NCBI GenBank assembly: GCA_015660965.1
Contig: JACTVG010000004.1
Coordinates: forward strand, 124,001-188,000
DNA from: Methanoregulaceae archaeon
Lineage (GTDB): Archaea > Halobacteriota > Methanomicrobia > Methanomicrobiales > Methanospirillaceae
DNA: 64,000 bases
Direction: 5' to 3'
Shown: one piece after another, positions 37,226 to 45,967 of the stretch
Position numbering within the stretch: the stretch's first letter is position 1
Layout: each line of letters opens with the position of its first letter
Translations under genes and position numbers: made by a program
Notes under the pieces: model-generated
The model's database searches: none
Seen by the model: only the letters and a program-made list of their open reading frames with translations
What the model was told of the DNA's origin: nothing

Positions 37226-37456
37226 TTGACTGAACAGAAAACTTACACCGCAGGAGAGAAAGTGGGCCCAGGAAAATATGTGTGCATTGATTGTGGAAAG
37301 GAATACACCCTTGACAAAAGTGAGCAGGATCTCAGAAAGTGTCCGTCCTGTGCATGCGAAGAGTACCAATGTTTCCCGATGACCCATATCCGGCCTGATA
37401 TCAAGACACCGGAGGATGCAAAAAATCCGCCTAAACGTGGTAAGAGTTTCCAGTAA
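37226..37456 (+). CDS. Small zinc-ribbon/rubredoxin-like protein
   Basis: The 76-residue protein has CxxC pairs CIDCG and CPSCAC about 20 residues apart, a zinc-ribbon or rubredoxin-like knuckle, with a hydrophilic tail of about 25 residues. The start is a TTG with GGTGA six bases upstream. It is close to desulforedoxin, peroxiredoxin and ISF genes, so electron or metal handling in stress defence is likely, but no family is named with certainty. Confidence 0.7.
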   Translation: MTEQKTYTAGEKVGPGKYVCIDCGKEYTLDKSEQDLRKCPSCACEEYQCFPMTHIRPDIKTPEDAKNPPKRGKSFQ

Positions 37457-37585
37457 TCCCCCATTTTTCATTCTTATTGTACTGTCTGGCAGAACACTGG
37501 TAAGAGGAACAGTCCTGCACTATCATTTCCTTGATTGCGGATAGCCTCTTGACATCAGAATATTTTGAGAGAGGGGAAAAATAGC

Positions 37586-37711
37586 ATGGTGAATGTTTCA
37601 AAGGAAGGGCAAATTTTCAGATGTGATATCTGTGGTAATGTGGTAGTAGTCAAAGAAGCCGGTGGCGGAGAACTTATTTGCTGCGGTGAACCGATGCAAC
37701 TAGAGGTGTGA
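37586..37711 (+). CDS. Desulforedoxin-like small iron protein
   Basis: The 41-residue protein has FRCDICGN and LICCGEPM, the four cysteines of a desulforedoxin or of the N-terminal domain of desulfoferrodoxin. A single Fe-Cys4 centre would carry electrons, here perhaps to the peroxiredoxin or ISFs. The ATG follows GAGGGG at about ten bases. Its TGA is five bases before the next ATG, so it is translated in one operon with the genes that follow. Confidence 0.85.
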   Translation: MVNVSKEGQIFRCDICGNVVVVKEAGGGELICCGEPMQLEV

Positions 37712-37716
37712 TAAGT

Positions 37717-38058
37717 ATGGATAAAAAAATGAAAGACTTGGAAAAAAAGATTGGCAAGGTCCCCAAATTCTTCAAAGAATTAACAGTAAGAGATCCTGAG
37801 ATGTATGAACTTGTAATGAAATTTGAGGAGCACATCTGGGATGATGGGGCATTATCTCGTAAAACTAAAAAGCTCATTGCTATTTCAATTGCCGCTGCAC
37901 TTCGTGATCAGCACGCCGTTCGAGCACAGCTTGCTGGAGCGGTTAATCTTGGGGTTACAAAGGAAGAGATTGAGGAGGCGTTGCGGGTTACATTCCTACT
38001 ATCTGGGATGCCTGCTTATGTATACGGCAAAGCACAACTTGATGAGGTTATGAAATAA
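37717..38058 (+). CDS. Carboxymuconolactone decarboxylase/AhpD-like protein lacking cysteines
   Basis: The 113-residue protein has the CMD/AhpD all-helical fold, with LSRKTKKLIAISIAAALRDQ (about 47-66) and GVTKEEIEEALRVTFL. Peroxidase AhpD proteins keep ExxCxxC and a proton-relay His at the helix start; here the corresponding region reads ALRDQHAVRAQL and there is no Cys in the whole protein. It cannot be a thiol peroxidase of the known type. The ATG at 37717 has GAGGTG about ten bases before it, and the desulforedoxin stop lies between. Confidence 0.8.
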   Translation: MDKKMKDLEKKIGKVPKFFKELTVRDPEMYELVMKFEEHIWDDGALSRKTKKLIAISIAAALRDQHAVRAQLAGAVNLGVTKEEIEEALRVTFLLSGMPAYVYGKAQLDEVMK

Positions 38059-38087
38059 AAACAGATTTTTTATATGGTGATAGTGAA

Positions 38088-38732
38088 ATGGACGAAAATA
38101 CCTGTTTAAATCTTCCAACGCTTGGAGAACCAGCACCAGATTTCGAAGCTAACACTACACAAGGCCCATTGAAACTCTCTGAATTTAAGGGCAAATGGGT
38201 AGTATTGTTTTCTCACCCTGCAGATTTTACACCTGTGTGTACTACGGAATTTCTTGCTTTTACGCAAATCTACGATGAACTTAAGGCACTAAACGTACAG
38301 CTAATCGGACTCTCAGTTGACAGCATCTCAGCACACCTAGCATGGGTTCACGCTATCAAAGAAAAAATGGGAGTCAAGATCCCGTTCCCGATAATTGCCG
38401 ATTTGAACATGAACGTGGCGAATAAATATGGCATGATCCATAAGGGCCAGGCCTCAACTGCCACCGTCCGGTGTGTCTTCTTCATTGATGATAAGGGAAT
38501 TTTAAGAGCGATGATATATTACCCACTTCAAAACGGTCGGTTTATGCCCGAGATCATACGGCTCGTCAAGGCACTCCAGACAACTGATAAGAATAAAGTC
38601 TCAACACCTGCGAATTGGCAGCCAGGTGACAAAGTGGTTGTTCCACCTCCTACCACAGCAGCAGACATGGAAAAACGGTTGTTAGAGGGGTATGAGTGCA
38701 AAGATTGGTATCTCTGCTTTAAGAAAGTTTGA
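38088..38732 (+). CDS. Peroxiredoxin (Prx6/AhpC-TSA family)
   Basis: The 214-residue protein has the peroxidatic Cys in HPADFTPVCTTEF (about Cys49) and the archaeal C-terminal pair in YECKDWYLCFKK, where a resolving Cys can act. It reduces H2O2 and organic peroxides. The upstream CMD-like, desulforedoxin and downstream ISF genes are likely in one transcript and provide or take its electrons. Length and motifs match archaeal peroxiredoxins closely. Confidence 0.94.
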   Translation: MDENTCLNLPTLGEPAPDFEANTTQGPLKLSEFKGKWVVLFSHPADFTPVCTTEFLAFTQIYDELKALNVQLIGLSVDSISAHLAWVHAIKEKMGVKIPFPIIADLNMNVANKYGMIHKGQASTATVRCVFFIDDKGILRAMIYYPLQNGRFMPEIIRLVKALQTTDKNKVSTPANWQPGDKVVVPPPTTAADMEKRLLEGYECKDWYLCFKKV

Positions 38733-38812
38733 TCAATTTATTACTCTACACTTTTTTAAAAAGTGGAACTGTATCCAATCATTTTTTATCAACAATAACT
38801 TAGAACAGAACT

Positions 38813-39427
38813 ATGGTAATCAAAGTTCTCGCATTTGCAGGTAGCCCACGTCGATACGGGAACTCGGAGACGCTCCTTGATTGGGTTCTTGCATCCATGA
38901 GTGGGGAGTCAGATGTTAATATCGAAAAAATTGCCCTCATTGAAGCAAATATACACATGTGTAATGGGTGTAATGCATGCGAGAAACTTAATAAGTGTAT
39001 CCAGCGCGATGGTATGGATACTGTTCATGATAAGATAATTGAAGCAGATTGTATTGTGCTTTCTTCTCCGATTTTCTGCATGGGACTTGCAGCACAAGTT
39101 AAAGCGCTTGTAGACCGAGCACAGGTCTTCCGATCTCGTAAATATGTGTTGAAACTTCCCATTGTTCCCCCAGAGCGTAAGGGCAAACGTTTGGGCATTT
39201 TTCTTGCAACGGCGGGTCAAAAATGGGACTATGTCTTCGATGGTGCTATACCCTCTGTTAAGTGCTTTTACCATGTAATCGATATCAGAGACGAGGACAT
39301 CCACTATTTGATGGTCAATGGTGTTGATGAAAAAGGAGCAATCAATAATCACCTAACAGCAAGAACCGATGCAGAAAAATTAGGTAGAGAGGTAATCATG
39401 GAACTCAAAAAACGCCTTTCCTTTTGA
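38813..39427 (+). CDS. Iron-sulfur flavoprotein (ISF family), tandem copy 1
   Basis: The 204-residue protein has FMN loop GSPRRYGNSET (about 10-20) and the complete cluster motif CNGCNACEKLNKC. It is followed after six bases by a paralogue with the same RYGN loop and a similar layout, so the pair arose by tandem duplication. Next to peroxiredoxin and rubrerythrin, a role in oxygen or peroxide reduction is the simplest reading. Confidence 0.9.
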   Translation: MVIKVLAFAGSPRRYGNSETLLDWVLASMSGESDVNIEKIALIEANIHMCNGCNACEKLNKCIQRDGMDTVHDKIIEADCIVLSSPIFCMGLAAQVKALVDRAQVFRSRKYVLKLPIVPPERKGKRLGIFLATAGQKWDYVFDGAIPSVKCFYHVIDIRDEDIHYLMVNGVDEKGAINNHLTARTDAEKLGREVIMELKKRLSF

Positions 39428-39433
39428 TATTCT

Positions 39434-40039
39434 ATGACTATCAAAGTCCTTGGCATTTCTGGAAGCCCACACAGGTATGGCAACACTGAGACATTGCTAG
39501 ACAAATTTCTTGAAGGGGCAAAGGTGGCAGGTTCTTCGGTTGAGAAAATTGTGCTTAAAGATCTTGACTACTCACCATGCCGCGGTTGTAATGCCTGCCA
39601 TAAAACTGGAGAATGCATTGTACAAGATGACGCGATTGACTTATTTGATAAGATTTTGAAATCGGACTGCATTGCTATTGCTTCTCCTATCTATTCAATG
39701 GGTATTACTGCAGAATTAAAGGGTTTTATTGATAGAGAACAATATCTTTGGGCTCGGAAGTTTATTGTCAAGACTTTGTATTTTAAGAATGACCATATCA
39801 AAAAACACAAAGGTATTTTTATTTCGACTGCGGGGCTCGGTTGGAATAACGTTTTCAATGGAGCTTTTCCAATCATTACAGCGCTCTTCAATACTTTGGG
39901 ATTTGAATTCTATGACAACATTGTTGCCAATGATATGGATCGATATGGTGGGATCCAACAGCACCCAACAGCATTAAAAGAAGCGTTCGAGAAAGGACAA
40001 AACGTTGTCAGAGTTCTCGAAAAACTGAATAAAACTTGA
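39434..40039 (+). CDS. Iron-sulfur flavoprotein (ISF family), tandem copy 2
   Basis: The 201-residue protein has FMN loop GSPHRYGNTET (about 10-20) and cluster motif CRGCNACHKTGEC. It shares the overall plan of copy 1 but has diverged in the middle third (ASPIYSMGITAELKGFIDRE against SSPIFCMGLAAQVKALVDRA). The stop is 15 bases before the convergent S2P gene. Confidence 0.9.
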   Translation: MTIKVLGISGSPHRYGNTETLLDKFLEGAKVAGSSVEKIVLKDLDYSPCRGCNACHKTGECIVQDDAIDLFDKILKSDCIAIASPIYSMGITAELKGFIDREQYLWARKFIVKTLYFKNDHIKKHKGIFISTAGLGWNNVFNGAFPIITALFNTLGFEFYDNIVANDMDRYGGIQQHPTALKEAFEKGQNVVRVLEKLNKT

Positions 40040-40053
40040 ATCAAAAAGATGTT

Positions 40054-40695
40054 TTAAAGAAGAGTTGGGTAGAATGTCAACAATAGAAGCCCGACTGCTG
40101 TTATTATTAGAACCGCAAAGACACCCTTATTCCACGCGAACACTTTTCTTCCATCTAATACACTCACTGGGAGCATGTTGAAAGTGGCAATCATCGCATT
40201 TACCTGCAACCCCATCATGCCTATTAAAGAGGCAAGATTACCCGAGAATGACTGGTAGATTCCCCCCATAAAAAGGAGGCCAGCAAATGGAATGCAGAGT
40301 AAAAGGTTGGTAACCGGTCCCGCGGCAGAAATCTTTCCGTTCTGTTCACGGCTTATCCCCCCTCCAAATCGCTCAGTATCATAAATTAGCGTCGCACCAG
40401 GTGCAGCAAAAACAACTCCTACTAAAGCCGCAAGTGCAACTGCAACTAGTAACATGGTGTTATCCTTACGGAACTCAGCCCAGTATCCATACCTAATTGC
40501 AGTAAACTTATGAGCCATCTCATGGGCTACAAAGCCTATGCCAACAGTAACAAGTGATACCCCAATTAAAATCAGTGCGTATATAAGGTCGATCCTACCC
40601 ATATCCCTGATGAAAATAATAGCGAATGCGAGAGATATTGCAATCCAGGCAATAAAAAGATCACGTCGCTCCCGTCGCGATATTCGTTCAAACAT
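40054..40695 (-). CDS. Site-2 protease-type M50 membrane metallopeptidase
   Basis: The 213-residue protein has about six membrane spans, zinc motif HEMAH (about 58-62) in GFVAHEMAHKFTAIRYG and the third ligand in NMLPVSVLDGRKVF (about 165-178). It cleaves within membranes and usually activates regulators. No PDZ or CBS domain is attached. It is divergent from chorismate mutase. Confidence 0.9.
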   Translation of the reverse strand: MFERISRRERRDLFIAWIAISLAFAIIFIRDMGRIDLIYALILIGVSLVTVGIGFVAHEMAHKFTAIRYGYWAEFRKDNTMLLVAVALAALVGVVFAAPGATLIYDTERFGGGISREQNGKISAAGPVTNLLLCIPFAGLLFMGGIYQSFSGNLASLIGMMGLQVNAMIATFNMLPVSVLDGRKVFAWNKGVFAVLIITAVGLLLLTFYPTLL

Positions 40696-40762
40696 AACAA
40701 TTCTGGGTATATTTGGATGTTTTTCCCATTAGGTTTTTGGTTAGTACATAACCTTTTCATCA

Positions 40763-40771
40763 GATTTATAC
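40763..40771 (+). promoter_or_regulatory. Probable TATA box of chorismate mutase gene
   Basis: AGATTTATA lies about 26-34 bases before the ATG at 40797. With the usual spacing the transcript would start within a few bases of the start codon, so the gene is probably leaderless. Confidence 0.4.
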
Positions 40772-40796
40772 GACAAAATCGATTAATACACTGCAT

Positions 40797-41081
40797 ATGA
40801 TGATTGATAAAATCAGAAAGGAGATTGATCAGGTTGATCACGAAATCGTCCGCGACATCGCACATCGTCAGGAGCTCGTTAGCGAAATGGCAAAGATCAA
40901 AATCAGTAAAAATGTTCCAGTCCATGATGAGAAAAGAACCCGCGAAGTGTTAGAAGCCGTATTTAATCGTGCCGTAGAATACAAAATTGATCCGGTTTCA
41001 GTTCAGAAAATTTTTGAAGTATTGATTGAGATGAGCGAGGAACGCCAACGAGAGCACTCTGGCGAGGGGAATCTGCCATAA
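40797..41081 (+). CDS. Chorismate mutase (AroQ type)
   Basis: Chorismate mutase forms prephenate for Phe and Tyr. The 94-residue all-helical protein has the AroQ layout: RKEIDQVDHEIVRDIAHRQEL (Arg near the start, Asp, Arg), KIKISKNVPVHDEKRTREVL and a final helix. It starts with two ATGs in a row at 40797 and 40800. It is the only aromatic pathway gene of this kind here besides TrpB2. Confidence 0.9.
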   Translation: MMIDKIRKEIDQVDHEIVRDIAHRQELVSEMAKIKISKNVPVHDEKRTREVLEAVFNRAVEYKIDPVSVQKIFEVLIEMSEERQREHSGEGNLP

Positions 41082-41111
41082 TTGAACTGTGATGAAAAGC
41101 CTTGCTATATT

Positions 41112-42287
41112 TTATAGCAACCCTGACAGCATCACTGCGCCTATCACAATCATCGCAAGACCGATAATAAAACGGAGCATCCGGCGATTTTCCAACCTCC
41201 AAGAATTCACCTGTTCTGGGGATAATCCAAATGAGATTATCAAGAGAATCGCGATGAGAGGCATTACAAAAATAAGATTATATAGAAGTAGGTACGGGAG
41301 TCCTTGACTAATAGTAAGAGTCTTACTCATTAACCCAAGAATGGCAAGGTAAATCCCTCCAGTACAAGGTAACTCAAATATACCGACGAGAATACCTAGG
41401 ATAAATGCTGCAGGAATAGAGGCATGTTGTATATACGTCTCTATCAAATCTTTTTTCGATTCTGGTATTGCAAGGATAAATCCCTCATTCTTCCGAATAA
41501 CATCAATAATGTTTACAAGCCCTAGTAGTATCGCAATAATTGCAGCTGCACGAAACAGGATTTGTGAAAAACCAAATTGTTGGACAAAAGTGAACATTCC
41601 AATACCTGAAAGAAGGTAGAAAAAAAATACCGCAAGAATGTATGCACTTCCAACAGCTAAAACACGACGGCGGCTTTCAAGTGTGATAATGGATAGCAGT
41701 AAAAACACAAGAACGGCGAATGCGCACGGATTGATACTATCAATGAGAGCACAGGTCACAACAAGGGGAAGTGTGAGACTTGGAATGGTCACCGGGCATC
41801 CCCCACCAGTTATCGAAGGATTTCTTGGGGAGATACCTAATGGAGTTGGGTTGGGTGTTTGCTGAATAATTTGTAGTATTATTTTTTCGATATTGTCTCT
41901 GATCTGAGTCTCACCAATAAGAGCATTATTACCTACAAATATTGTCGGTACCCCAACAGTCGTGATGTTATAATCTTGCTGGAACCGCGAAAATAAGTTT
42001 TGATTCGTGATGTTATGATAAACCTCAATTTGGATAAGTTCGAGATTAGGATACTTTGAAGTAAGTTCTATAAGAAATGGTTTGATATTTTCACAATGGA
42101 GGCACCCCTCTCCGTAAAAATAATTAACCGTTATATTTTGTTTGGAACCTGATAGTGGGGAGTAAACCGGCGTATCTTTAGATAGAGATGGGCCAAATAA
42201 ACCGCCATGAACAGTGTTAAAGTTGAGTGCACCTAATAATGCTAAAATGGTGACAATAACAACTATTACAAACCAGCTTTTTTCCAT
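41112..42287 (-). CDS. Thioredoxin-like domain fused to CcdA-type membrane electron transporter
   Basis: The 391-residue protein has an N-terminal signal anchor, an extracytoplasmic thioredoxin-like domain with GEGCLHCENIKP (Cys about 61 and 64) and GVPTIFVG (cis-Pro), then a CcdA/DsbD-like membrane domain of about six spans with SINPCAFAVL and FELPCTGGIYLA. CcdA moves electrons from cytoplasmic thioredoxin to outside thiols; here donor and acceptor are fused. The acceptor may reduce disulfides in surface proteins. Confidence 0.88.
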   Translation of the reverse strand: MEKSWFVIVVIVTILALLGALNFNTVHGGLFGPSLSKDTPVYSPLSGSKQNITVNYFYGEGCLHCENIKPFLIELTSKYPNLELIQIEVYHNITNQNLFSRFQQDYNITTVGVPTIFVGNNALIGETQIRDNIEKIILQIIQQTPNPTPLGISPRNPSITGGGCPVTIPSLTLPLVVTCALIDSINPCAFAVLVFLLLSIITLESRRRVLAVGSAYILAVFFFYLLSGIGMFTFVQQFGFSQILFRAAAIIAILLGLVNIIDVIRKNEGFILAIPESKKDLIETYIQHASIPAAFILGILVGIFELPCTGGIYLAILGLMSKTLTISQGLPYLLLYNLIFVMPLIAILLIISFGLSPEQVNSWRLENRRMLRFIIGLAMIVIGAVMLSGLL

Positions 42288-42330
42288 TCTCTCTACCGTC
42301 TATCCTTGTCTAAAATAATAGTGGATAGTA

Positions 42331-43203
42331 TTATCTGAACGTGATCATCGTGCCAACGCCCTCTTTGGTAAAAAGTTCAAGCAGGAGGTTGTGCTCAATA
42401 TTACCATTGATGATATGTGCAAAAGAAACACCATTTTCGACTGCATTGATTACTGAAGTCACCTTAGGGATCATCCCCTCCCCAATAACCTTTGACTTCA
42501 AAAGGTCATTTGCTTGATCAATCGAAAGTTTCCGATAGACATTCGTCTTTGTTGTATCCATAACCCCATCAACATCAGTCATATTGATGAGCTTGTAAGC
42601 TTTTAATGCAACTGCAATATCACCAGCTGCGGTATCAGCATTGATATTCAGACTTCCCCCGGCTCTATCAATCGCAATAGGAGAAATCACAGGTACATAC
42701 TTATTATCGAGCAGAGTGTTGAGAATTGCGGGATCAACCCATTCTATTTCACCAACATGTCCTAGATCGACATCCTGCAGAACCCCGTCAATCTTCACCT
42801 TTTTAGGATCCATCTTGCGAGCGATGATCAGGTTGCCATCATTTCCTGAAAGTCCAACACCACGGGCTCCACACTTCGCAATGAGCGAAACGATCCCATT
42901 GTTAATCTTCCCAACAAGTACCATCTGTGCGATCTCAAGCGTTTCCTCATCTGTAACACGAAGTCCGCCAACAAAGACAGCTTCCTTACCCATCTGTTTC
43001 ATCTTTTCACTGATTTCTGGTCCGCCTCCATGGACAAGTACGACTCTGATACCTATATAGTGTAGAAGCACCGCATCTCGAATCGCATTCTCGAGTATTA
43101 CAGGATCAACCATCGCGTGCCCTCCTAGCTTGATGACAAGTGTTTTGCCATGGAATTGTTGAATATATGGCAGTGCCTCCATGAGCACTTCTTCGCGTTT
43201 CAT
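42331..43203 (-). CDS. argB: Acetylglutamate kinase
   Basis: ArgB phosphorylates N-acetylglutamate in arginine synthesis. The 290-residue protein has VIKLGGHAM (about 24-32), [10 protein letters not shown] (about 56-65), GLSGNDGNL and [15 protein letters not shown] (about 181-195). Its ATG overlaps the argJ TGA. It is last in the argC-CBS-argJ-argB operon. Arginine inhibition is usual for the longer ArgB type. Confidence 0.96.
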   Translation of the reverse strand: MKREEVLMEALPYIQQFHGKTLVIKLGGHAMVDPVILENAIRDAVLLHYIGIRVVLVHGGGPEISEKMKQMGKEAVFVGGLRVTDEETLEIAQMVLVGKINNGIVSLIAKCGARGVGLSGNDGNLIIARKMDPKKVKIDGVLQDVDLGHVGEIEWVDPAILNTLLDNKYVPVISPIAIDRAGGSLNINADTAAGDIAVALKAYKLINMTDVDGVMDTTKTNVYRKLSIDQANDLLKSKVIGEGMIPKVTSVINAVENGVSFAHIINGNIEHNLLLELFTKEGVGTMITFR

Positions 43204-44357
43204 GTTGTGTACCTCCCATTAATCTCCACGTATCTTTCCGTCAGATCACATCCCCAAGCAGTTGCCTTTTCTTTTCCAGAGGCAAGATCGATTTCGAATA
43301 TGACCTTCTTTCCTTTCATCGCCGTTTTAGCCATTGCCAAATCCGCGATGATCTCCCCACTCATCACTAATGGATATCTGTTAGTACCGTCTCCGATCCA
43401 GAGCGAGATTGCATTGGGATCAAATTCAATACCGGAACGTCCTGCCGCAGCTACGATCCTTCCCCAATTTGGATCCTCACCATAGACTGCGGTTTTGACG
43501 AGCGAAGACCCAATAACAGCTCTTGCAACGGTTGCAGCAGCCTCTTCATTCATTGCACTCAGGACAGTAACCTCAATAAGCTTGGTAGCACCTTCTCCAT
43601 CGGCTGCAATCTGTTGAGCGAGTGAGCGGCAGCATGTCTCGAGTACTGTACAGAATTCAGTATTATTTACGTGACCAGCTTCGCCGGTTGCAGTACATAA
43701 AGCAATGTCATTAGTACTAGTGTCGCCATCAACTACAACACAATTAAATGACCGCCTTGTTGCCTGACTTAGTGCCTGTTTAAGCTGTTTCTGGTTTATT
43801 TTTGCATCTGTGTAGAGAAATGCAAGCATTGTTGCCATGTTTGGTGCGATCATGCCACTGCCTTTTGCTATACCGCCAACAGAAAATGTATCGGTTTCTA
43901 CTAGAGCGTGTTTAGGGAAAGTGTCGGTTGTCATGATTGCCTGTGCAGCCAAGGTTTCACTAGATTCGCTCCTTCCAATGTTTTTAGCCACATCACAGCA
44001 TTGACGTTCGATCAAAGAGATATCAAGATACTTGCCTATGACTCCAGTGCTGGCTACCCCTACATGATAAGGGTCAATGCCTAGACTTTCACCTGCAATC
44101 TCGGACATTCTAACAGCGTCATTATAGCCTCTTTTTCCGGTGTAAGCATTCGCACAACCACTATTTGCGATAACCGCCTCAAATTTTCCTTTTTTGATAC
44201 GTTCTTGCATTAGTTCAATTGGAGCGGCCTTAACAAGGTTTTGGGTAAATACTCCTGCAGTGTAACCGCTTGCAGAAATGAGAGCAAGCCCATTCTTCCC
44301 TTCTTTGATTCCGCTTGCAGAAACCCCTTCAATGGCACAAATGCTCCTGCAGGTCAC
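43200..44357 (-). CDS. argJ: Glutamate N-acetyltransferase ArgJ
   Basis: ArgJ recycles the acetyl group from N-acetylornithine to glutamate. It is an Ntn-type enzyme that cuts itself; Thr in [10 protein letters not shown] (about residue 180) becomes the N-terminal nucleophile of the beta chain. The 385-residue product starts with GTG at 44357, one base overlapping the CBS gene stop (TAGTG). Arg recycling by ArgJ fits methanogens, which lack ArgA or rarely use it. Confidence 0.95.
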   Translation of the reverse strand: MTCRSICAIEGVSASGIKEGKNGLALISASGYTAGVFTQNLVKAAPIELMQERIKKGKFEAVIANSGCANAYTGKRGYNDAVRMSEIAGESLGIDPYHVGVASTGVIGKYLDISLIERQCCDVAKNIGRSESSETLAAQAIMTTDTFPKHALVETDTFSVGGIAKGSGMIAPNMATMLAFLYTDAKINQKQLKQALSQATRRSFNCVVVDGDTSTNDIALCTATGEAGHVNNTEFCTVLETCCRSLAQQIAADGEGATKLIEVTVLSAMNEEAAATVARAVIGSSLVKTAVYGEDPNWGRIVAAAGRSGIEFDPNAISLWIGDGTNRYPLVMSGEIIADLAMAKTAMKGKKVIFEIDLASGKEKATAWGCDLTERYVEINGRYTT

Positions 44358-44851
44358 TATGGTTCACCTTCATTTTTACTATCATACGACATTCCGACAC
44401 CTTGTACAATGTCCGCTCTTGTAATAATTCCGACTAGATTCTTCCCATGCATTACCGGAAGACGGGCGATACCTTCACGAAGCATCAAAGATGCTGCCGC
44501 TTCAATATCCATGTCCTCAGTAGCCGTCATTAGACGGTGCGTCATTACTTTTCGAACAGGAGTATCCCCTATATTACGTAAGGCATGTTTGGTTTTTTCC
44601 CAGTTGATAAACTCACGGATTGGCACTTCAATTATTTCAAGCGGTGAAGGCAGCCACAGATCGTTGGAAATCCTTTCGGTTTCTAATAACGCTATGATAT
44701 CAGATTCTGTAAGCATTCCAACTAGCTCAGACCCCTCCATAACAGGGAGTCCTCCAATATGATGTTTTCTTAAGAGAGCTACAGCATCTCGTAATGACAT
44801 ATCAACAGTGCATACGATAGGAGTTTTTGTCATGATTTCCTTGACTAGCAT
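44357..44851 (-). CDS. Two-CBS-domain protein in the arginine operon
   Basis: The 164-residue protein is a pair of CBS motifs (MLVKEIMTKTPIVCTVDMSL ... GMLTESDIIALLE; PVRKVMTHRLMTATEDMDIE ... GIITRADIV). CBS pairs bind adenine nucleotides and usually regulate an enzyme or transporter. It is translated between argC and argJ, the stop overlapping argJ by one base, and has a GGGGG site before its ATG. Nucleotide control of the arginine pathway is an inference. Confidence 0.88.
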   Translation of the reverse strand: MLVKEIMTKTPIVCTVDMSLRDAVALLRKHHIGGLPVMEGSELVGMLTESDIIALLETERISNDLWLPSPLEIIEVPIREFINWEKTKHALRNIGDTPVRKVMTHRLMTATEDMDIEAAASLMLREGIARLPVMHGKNLVGIITRADIVQGVGMSYDSKNEGEP

Positions 44852-44860
44852 GGCATCCCC

Positions 44861-45847
44861 CTAAGGCAACATGCCAGCATTGACAAGACCATCGGTCTCA
44901 TTAAAATCACACATAAGATTCATGTTTTGGATTGCCTGACCGCTTGCACCTTTGACAAGATTATCAATAGCAGAGATTGCTACAACACGTTCCCCTTCAG
45001 ATTCGACCATAACATCACAGAAGTTACTTCCGCGTACAGCCGCAAGTGAGGGGTTCTGGTAACGGACAAAGTATTCGTCCTTATAGTAATTTTGGTATAT
45101 CCGTTCGACTTTCGTTTGATCCATTGGTTCATCAAGTAAAATATGAGCGGTTGTCAGTATGCCACGGTTTACGGGCACAAGATGAGGAGTGAAATAACAT
45201 TTCGCTTTGGAGCCCAGATAAGCAAGCTCTTGTTTCATCTCAGCCAGATGCCGATGAGATGTCCACTTATATGGACCGACATTATCACCAACATTAGGAT
45301 AATGAGTTGTAGCCGACGGATTATCACCGGCTCCAGTTACGCCCGTTTTTGAGTCAAATATTACTGTTCGCGCAAAACGGGCGAGAGGTGCTGCTGCTAA
45401 GGTTGCTCCTGTAGGAAAACATCCGGGATTCGCGACAAATTTTGCTCCAATAATTTCCTTTCTATGTATTTCGGGAATACCATACGGTGCTGCGAAATAA
45501 TCGGTGTGAGTAACACCGTAAACTTTCTCATAAATATTTTTTTGTAACCGGTAATCAGCACTAAGATCTACAACCTTAATTCCTCGAGAGACTAGTTTTC
45601 CCGCATATGTCATCGCAGCAGTATGTGGAACTGCAAGAAATACAACATCAACATCAATTGCATCAATATTCGGGTTCTCAAATTTGAGATCCGTAAACCC
45701 CTTTAAATGGGGATGGACATTTACAAGGGGTGTACCTGCCAACTTACGTGATGTTGCATACGTAATATCAGCTGAAGAATGGCAATGCAATAGCCGTATC
45801 AGCTCACCGCCAGCATATCCAGACGCTCCGATAATCGCAACCTTCAT
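44861..45847 (-). CDS. argC: N-acetyl-gamma-glutamyl-phosphate reductase
   Basis: ArgC reduces N-acetylglutamyl phosphate with NADPH. The 328-residue protein has [17 protein letters not shown] at the N-terminus and the catalytic Cys in [11 protein letters not shown] (about 142-152), with [11 protein letters not shown] later (about 208). It leads the arginine operon argC-CBS-argJ-argB. Confidence 0.96.
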   Translation of the reverse strand: MKVAIIGASGYAGGELIRLLHCHSSADITYATSRKLAGTPLVNVHPHLKGFTDLKFENPNIDAIDVDVVFLAVPHTAAMTYAGKLVSRGIKVVDLSADYRLQKNIYEKVYGVTHTDYFAAPYGIPEIHRKEIIGAKFVANPGCFPTGATLAAAPLARFARTVIFDSKTGVTGAGDNPSATTHYPNVGDNVGPYKWTSHRHLAEMKQELAYLGSKAKCYFTPHLVPVNRGILTTAHILLDEPMDQTKVERIYQNYYKDEYFVRYQNPSLAAVRGSNFCDVMVESEGERVVAISAIDNLVKGASGQAIQNMNLMCDFNETDGLVNAGMLP

Positions 45848-45967
45848 ATATGAATATTTTTTCGGTACAAACTTAATCCTTTTTGGATTTTTTCCAAATT
45901 TTTCGATTATTTTATCGATCTTCTGAAAAAAGAATGATTTTGTAAGAGCAATCTAAGATTTATCTGG

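Noticed and set aside
37142-37471. Minus-strand frame overlapping the zinc-ribbon gene
   Set aside because: The plus strand has the CxxC pairs and a ribosome binding site; the minus product is of mixed, featureless composition.
38909-39352. Minus-strand frame of 147 codons
   Set aside because: It is the mirror of the ISF gene, with Cys- and Ile-rich noise and no motif.
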